A program made the position numbers and the translations under genes. A stretch of 64,000 nt of DNA, taken from the NCBI RefSeq assembly GCF_006345825.1, contig NZ_VCIX01000089.1:76587-140586 (forward strand). The letters are read 5' to 3'. The notes beneath the pieces were generated by a model. The model had not been told where the DNA came from and searched no databases. It saw only the letters and a program-made list of their open reading frames with translations. The first letter of the stretch is position 1, and each line of letters begins with the position of its first letter. Origin of the DNA: Paenibacillus paridis (lineage in GTDB: Bacteria; Bacillota; Bacilli; Paenibacillales; Paenibacillaceae). Of this stretch, positions 60,600-64,000 are shown piece by piece.

Positions 60600-61396
60600 A
60601 ACAGCAAATCATTTATGTATGCTCCGATGCCGTTGGAGAGACAGCAGAAGCGGTGGCTAAAGCAACGCTGCGCCAATTTTCATCCGAGCATGTCAAAATA
60701 AAGCGCTACGGACATATCAAGTCCGAGGATGAGATCATACGTATCGTTGCCGAAGCCATTAGCACCGGAGGTTTTATCAGCTATACGCTTGTTCAGCCAG
60801 AGCTTCGCGAACTGATGAAGGAAGAGGCAGTTAAAGCAGGTGTAAGGGCTGTGGATGTGATGGGCCCCATGATGCAGGCTTATGTGGATACGTTTGGCAG
60901 CTTTCCGAAGCGGGAGCCTGGCTTGCTGCATTCCATTGATGATGACTATCATCGACGGATGGAAGCGATTGAATTTGCGGTGAAATACGATGATGGCAAG
61001 GATGCAAGGGGCTTTGTGCAGGCTCAAGTTGTGCTAATTGGCGTATCCCGGACATCGAAGACACCGCTCAGCATATTTTTGTCCCACAAAGGAATCAAGA
61101 CGGCGAACCTGCCGCTTATGCCTGAGGTTAATCCGCCCGAAGAATTAAAGCCTGCGCCAGGCAGATTAATCGTAGGGTTAACGATGGAGGCGGAGCATCT
61201 GCTTCAAATTCGTACCGAGCGGCTGAAGACGCTTGGGCTGCCTGCGTCTGCCCAATATGCGACATATGAGCGAATTCAAGAGGAACTTGCTTATGCGCAA
61301 TCCGTGATGAAAGTGTTGAATTGTCCTGTTATTGACGTAACGAATCGGGCAATCGAAGAAACAGCAGGCATTATTACTGAATGGCTTTACAAATAA
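60596..61396 (+). CDS. ppsR: PPDK/PEP synthase regulatory protein
   Basis: A 266-aa bifunctional kinase/pyrophosphorylase family protein (DUF299, YqfL-like) that switches pyruvate phosphate dikinase or PEP synthase on and off. P-loop GVSRTSKTP at about 149-157; N-terminal YVCSDAVGETAE. It overlaps ccpN by 4 bp, the same order as in Bacillus (ccpN-yqfL), linking both to gluconeogenesis control. Confidence 0.93.
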   Translation: MKQQIIYVCSDAVGETAEAVAKATLRQFSSEHVKIKRYGHIKSEDEIIRIVAEAISTGGFISYTLVQPELRELMKEEAVKAGVRAVDVMGPMMQAYVDTFGSFPKREPGLLHSIDDDYHRRMEAIEFAVKYDDGKDARGFVQAQVVLIGVSRTSKTPLSIFLSHKGIKTANLPLMPEVNPPEELKPAPGRLIVGLTMEAEHLLQIRTERLKTLGLPASAQYATYERIQEELAYAQSVMKVLNCPVIDVTNRAIEETAGIITEWLYK

Positions 61397-61430
61397 ATGG
61401 CTATACCGTTAGAGACAAGGGGGATTATCA

Positions 61431-61829
61431 ATGGATAAAACATTTGTAATGGTAAAGCCGGATGGTTATGCACGCGGCCTGGTAGGAAAGGTAGTTACTC
61501 GTTTTGAAGAAAAGGGCTTTAGGCTGGTAGATGCGAAGGTTGTTCAATTAACAAGGGAGCACGCGGAGCATCACTACGAGCATTTGCGCGCAAAAGCGTT
61601 TTTTGATGAATTGGTTGATTTTATCGTTTCGGGACCCGTGTTTGCGATGATCTGGGAAGGCAAGGACGCTATTAAAAATGCGCGCGCGCTCATTGGCGCT
61701 ACGAATCCATCCGATGCGCTCGCAGGGACAATCCGCGGGGATTTTGCGATTGATGTAGCGAGCAACATCATCCACGGTTCGGATTCGATTGAGAATGCCG
61801 AGAAGGAAATCAAACTTTTTTTCCAATAG
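61431..61829 (+). CDS. ndk: Nucleoside diphosphate kinase, short C-terminus
   Basis: A 132-aa enzyme transferring phosphate between nucleotides; active-site His in NIIHGSDS, plus MVKPDGYARGLVG, TNPSDALAGTIRGDF. The protein ends at EIKLFFQ, whereas typical Bacillus Ndk continues about 16 residues to a WIY-type end. No frameshift recovering that tail is visible; the transaldolase ribosome-binding site follows immediately. Either a natural short form or a recent deletion. Confidence 0.92.
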   Translation: MDKTFVMVKPDGYARGLVGKVVTRFEEKGFRLVDAKVVQLTREHAEHHYEHLRAKAFFDELVDFIVSGPVFAMIWEGKDAIKNARALIGATNPSDALAGTIRGDFAIDVASNIIHGSDSIENAEKEIKLFFQ

Positions 61830-61849
61830 CCAAAGGGAGATGACCAGAT

Positions 61850-62491
61850 ATGAAATTTTTCTTGGATACTGCAAACGTAGAGGAAATTAAGCGGATTGCC
61901 AAGCTTGGACTCGTTGACGGCGTTACAACTAACCCTTCGCTTATTGCGAAGGAAGGGCGGGATTTTAAACAAGTCATCCAGGAAATTTGCAGCATCGTAT
62001 CTGGTCCGGTCAGCGCGGAGGTCATCGGCACAAAAGCTGATGAAATGCTGAAGGAAGCTTTTGATATTGCGGAATGGGCGCCTAATGTGGTCATTAAGCT
62101 GCCATTGACAGAGGATGGCCTATATGCAACCCATGCGCTGTCGGAGAAAGGCATTAAAACAAATGTAACGCTTGTTTTCTCCGCAGCGCAGGGGCTGATG
62201 GCGGCCAAGGCAGGCGCAACTTATATTAGCCCGTTCGTTGGAAGGCTGGATGACATTGGAGTCGAAGGCTTGAAGCTGGTTCGTAATCTGAATGCCATCA
62301 TTCGTAACTATGGATATGCAACTGAAATTATTGTCGCAAGCATTCGCCACATTGGTCACTTGGAGCAAGCAGCTATCGCTGGTGCCCATATTGCAACGAT
62401 TCCCGGCTCCTTGCTGCCTTCGCTCTGGAAGCATCCGCTTACGGATATTGGCATCGAGAAGTTTTTAAGTGATTGGGGAAAGCAAAAGTAA
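61850..62491 (+). CDS. tal: Transaldolase (TalC/FSA-type)
   Basis: A 213-aa single-domain TIM barrel; Schiff-base Lys83 (NVVIKLPLT), N-terminal MKFFLDTANVEEIKR and GVTTNPSLI. Acts in the pentose phosphate pathway; the small subfamily also includes fructose-6-phosphate aldolases. Starts 21 bases after ndk behind AAGGGAG, so it is probably cotranscribed. Confidence 0.93.
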   Translation: MKFFLDTANVEEIKRIAKLGLVDGVTTNPSLIAKEGRDFKQVIQEICSIVSGPVSAEVIGTKADEMLKEAFDIAEWAPNVVIKLPLTEDGLYATHALSEKGIKTNVTLVFSAAQGLMAAKAGATYISPFVGRLDDIGVEGLKLVRNLNAIIRNYGYATEIIVASIRHIGHLEQAAIAGAHIATIPGSLLPSLWKHPLTDIGIEKFLSDWGKQK

Positions 62492-62500
62492 AATCGTTGG

Positions 62501-62607
62501 TTGACGAACAGAATCAGGGTATGGTAAATTTTATACAAAGTTAATGAGAACACACGGAAGCACCGTAAAAGGCCGCAGCTAGCTGCGCCTTCTATGGTGC
62601 TTTTTTT
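62501..62607 (+). ncRNA. Promoter plus short terminated transcript upstream of CpaE-like gene
   Basis: TTGACG (62501-62506), 18-bp spacer, TAAATT (62525-62530); a transcript from about 62537 would carry ATGAGAACAC (62544-62553) and end in the branched hairpin from AGCACC to GGTGCT with a T-run (62559-62607), about 70 nt. It is the second unit with this decamer (see 58726). The next gene starts 32 bases after the terminator. Confidence 0.5.
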
Positions 62608-62638
62608 GTGTTTTCATGAATGAAAGGAGGGAAGCCCA

Positions 62639-63772
62639 TTGGAAAAATATCAGCTGGCAGTAGCGGTTAAGGAACAAGAATATTTGAAGCGTCTGTCTGA
62701 TTATATTCGTGATAGCAAATTCGGAGAGCTATGGCAGGTCACCGCTTTCACCCATGCGGAAGCTTGCAAAGCTTATGTGAAGCAGGGGTATAGCATAAGC
62801 CTTATAGCGGCGCAGCCTGACTTGCTCGCCGAAATAAGATCGGAGCTGCCGAGCGTTCCTGCCATTGCGCTAGTGCTGAAGCTTGGGGAAAGCAGCGAAG
62901 AATATGAGCTGCACCAATATCAACCATTGCCGCTGCTGCTTCAGCGATTAACGGAAGTACATGCGAGAGCAGCCGCATTCCCATTCCCTGCGGATGTAAC
63001 TCCTAAAGGCGCTTCGGGAGTAAAGGTCATCTCGGTTTACTCGGCAGCAGGGGGGACAGGGAAAACAGCCCTGGCGCTGCATTTGGTACACGCGGCCAGC
63101 ACGTATGGAAGCCGTGCATTTTATTTGAATCTTGAGAGGTGGAATACGGCGGAGGATTGGCTTGGCCCAGAGGATCAAGCCAGCGGGCAAGCAAAGGAAG
63201 GCTTGTCTGAGCTGCTCTACGGAATCAAGGCGCAGCCGGATCAATCGGTGAGCTGGCTAATGGAGCATCGGAAGCGAAGCTCATTGCTGCAGGGCGATTA
63301 TTTCGCGCCCTGGACGAATGTAGAGGATCGAATGACGCTCAGCGAGGAGGAAGCGGCAGGATTAGTGAATGCTGCAGCGGGGAGCGGGCAGTACGACCTT
63401 ATCGTCATTGATATGGAGAGCGGATTGGAGGAGCTTCATGTGACGATTTTCGAGAAATCAACTCAAGTGCTCTGGCTGCAGACCAGTGATGCTTCCGTGA
63501 AGAATAAGCAGGAGCTGGCGCTTCGGTATGGGCGGCAGAAATGGGGCAGTCGGTTTCATGGTATGCTTCCCCGATTTAGTAGCATAAATAATTTTGCGGT
63601 AGCGGCTGTTGAGCCTTCTCTAAGTCCCATGGGCAGTATCCCCCGTGCTCGTGCCGAGCTGCCAGAAATTTTGGAGTGGCGAGGGGCTAGCCGCGTAAAG
63701 CTATTGTCATCGCCATTGTACAGAGCCGCGGTGGATAAGCTGTTCAAGCAGCTAAGTGTGGAAGAGGGGTGA
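62639..63772 (+). CDS. CpaE/TadZ-like ATPase
   Basis: A 377-aa protein starting with a TTG at 62639 after AAAGGAGGG. An N-terminal receiver-like domain without obvious phospho-acceptor (about 1-120) precedes a MinD/ParA-type ATPase domain with deviant Walker A SAAGGTGKT (about 139-147) and LIVIDMESGL Walker B. TadZ/CpaE proteins localise Tad (Flp) pilus machinery. The next gene looks like the CpaF/TadA secretion ATPase, supporting a Tad-type locus continuing to the right. Confidence 0.8.
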   Translation: MEKYQLAVAVKEQEYLKRLSDYIRDSKFGELWQVTAFTHAEACKAYVKQGYSISLIAAQPDLLAEIRSELPSVPAIALVLKLGESSEEYELHQYQPLPLLLQRLTEVHARAAAFPFPADVTPKGASGVKVISVYSAAGGTGKTALALHLVHAASTYGSRAFYLNLERWNTAEDWLGPEDQASGQAKEGLSELLYGIKAQPDQSVSWLMEHRKRSSLLQGDYFAPWTNVEDRMTLSEEEAAGLVNAAAGSGQYDLIVIDMESGLEELHVTIFEKSTQVLWLQTSDASVKNKQELALRYGRQKWGSRFHGMLPRFSSINNFAVAAVEPSLSPMGSIPRARAELPEILEWRGASRVKLLSSPLYRAAVDKLFKQLSVEEG

Positions 63773-63778
63773 TGCTGT

Positions 63779-64000
63779 TTGCTTACTGACGAGACGGTGC
63801 ATGAGCTGCGCAATAAGGTGCGGACAAAGATCGATTTTAGCGGCGCGTTGTCGGATGACAACCTTATGAAAATCGCCGAGGAAATCGTATTTGAATGGTG
63901 CGAGCTGCATCCCTTAACCGCTACGGAAAAGGTACAACTGGTACGAAGGTTGTTTCATTCATTTAGGGGCCTGGATATTTTGCAGCCGCTGATGGAGGAT
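63779..64000 (+). CDS. CpaF/TadA-like secretion ATPase, 3' end outside window
   Basis: The open frame from the TTG at 63779 (GAGGGG about 9 bases upstream) encodes 74 residues to the window end. It starts LTDETVHELRNKVRTKIDF and runs to RRLFHSFRGLDILQPLMED. The last part matches the segment just before the ATPase core of CpaF/TadA-type proteins (FxGLDILxPLMEDxxI). It follows the CpaE-like gene by 6 bases. Confidence 0.7.
   Translation, partial: MLTDETVHELRNKVRTKIDFSGALSDDNLMKIAEEIVFEWCELHPLTATEKVQLVRRLFHSFRGLDILQPLMED

Overview
The window looks like the chromosome of a sporulating, polysaccharide-degrading Firmicute, most probably Paenibacillus. The evidence is the sporulation genes (yunB, lytH, ylbJ), the S-layer-homology proteins, the membrane AraC and YesM/YesN-type regulators paired with ABC sugar importers that lack their own ATPase, a GH87 alpha-1,3-glucanase, and strong AGGAGG ribosome-binding sites with frequent TTG/GTG starts. 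No rRNA, tRNA or CRISPR array was seen.

Layout. 1-2.2 kb: an AT-richer accessory segment with three small unknown genes in one orientation, each followed by a copy of the same hairpin-containing repeat (about 90-100 bp), then a decayed IS3-family remnant. 2.2-3.9 kb: a small basic protein, a periplasmic Cu/Zn superoxide dismutase and a LURP-one-like protein, all on the minus strand. 4.2-21.3 kb: a polysaccharide utilisation locus. It has a secreted beta-helix lyase-like protein, a membrane AraC regulator, two permeases, a binding lipoprotein, and a run of probably cytoplasmic enzymes (1274-aa toroid lyase-like protein, esterase, GH105 unsaturated glycuronyl hydrolase, FAD oxidoreductase). This fits uptake and trimming of acetylated, unsaturated pectin or rhamnogalacturonan fragments. 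21.5-26.6 kb: an SMI1/KNR4-LRR protein, an ABC-F protein with a leader-ORF/terminator region, and an HD-GYP protein. 26.8-33.5 kb: a YesM/YesN-type two-component system with a second sugar importer. 33.6-36.3 kb: a YiaA/B-type membrane protein and a Fur-box-controlled AraC regulator whose reading frame runs into a siderophore-binding lipoprotein. 36.5-43.2 kb: a 2232-aa GH87 enzyme with seven N-terminal beta-trefoil-like modules and C-terminal SLH domains. 43.3-47.5 kb: a small protein, an OmpR-type two-component system and an SLH protein.

47.6-64 kb is mainly core genome: yunB, lytH, lipA, yutD (an order resembling Bacillus), nadK, ylbJ, a truncated haemoglobin, a DUF2225 protein, a yycC-like gene, pepF, a beta-hydroxyacid dehydrogenase, ccpN-ppsR, ndk, a transaldolase, and the start of a Tad/Cpa-type locus running off the window.

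Most notable for follow-up: the gene/hairpin-repeat array at the left edge, the in-frame AraC/lipoprotein fusion with a perfect internal Fur box, two promoter-terminator units sharing ATGAGAACAC, the leader of the ABC-F gene, a probable ATT start for ccpN, and the seven-module GH87 enzyme. No homology search was run. Family calls rest on motifs and remembered family features.
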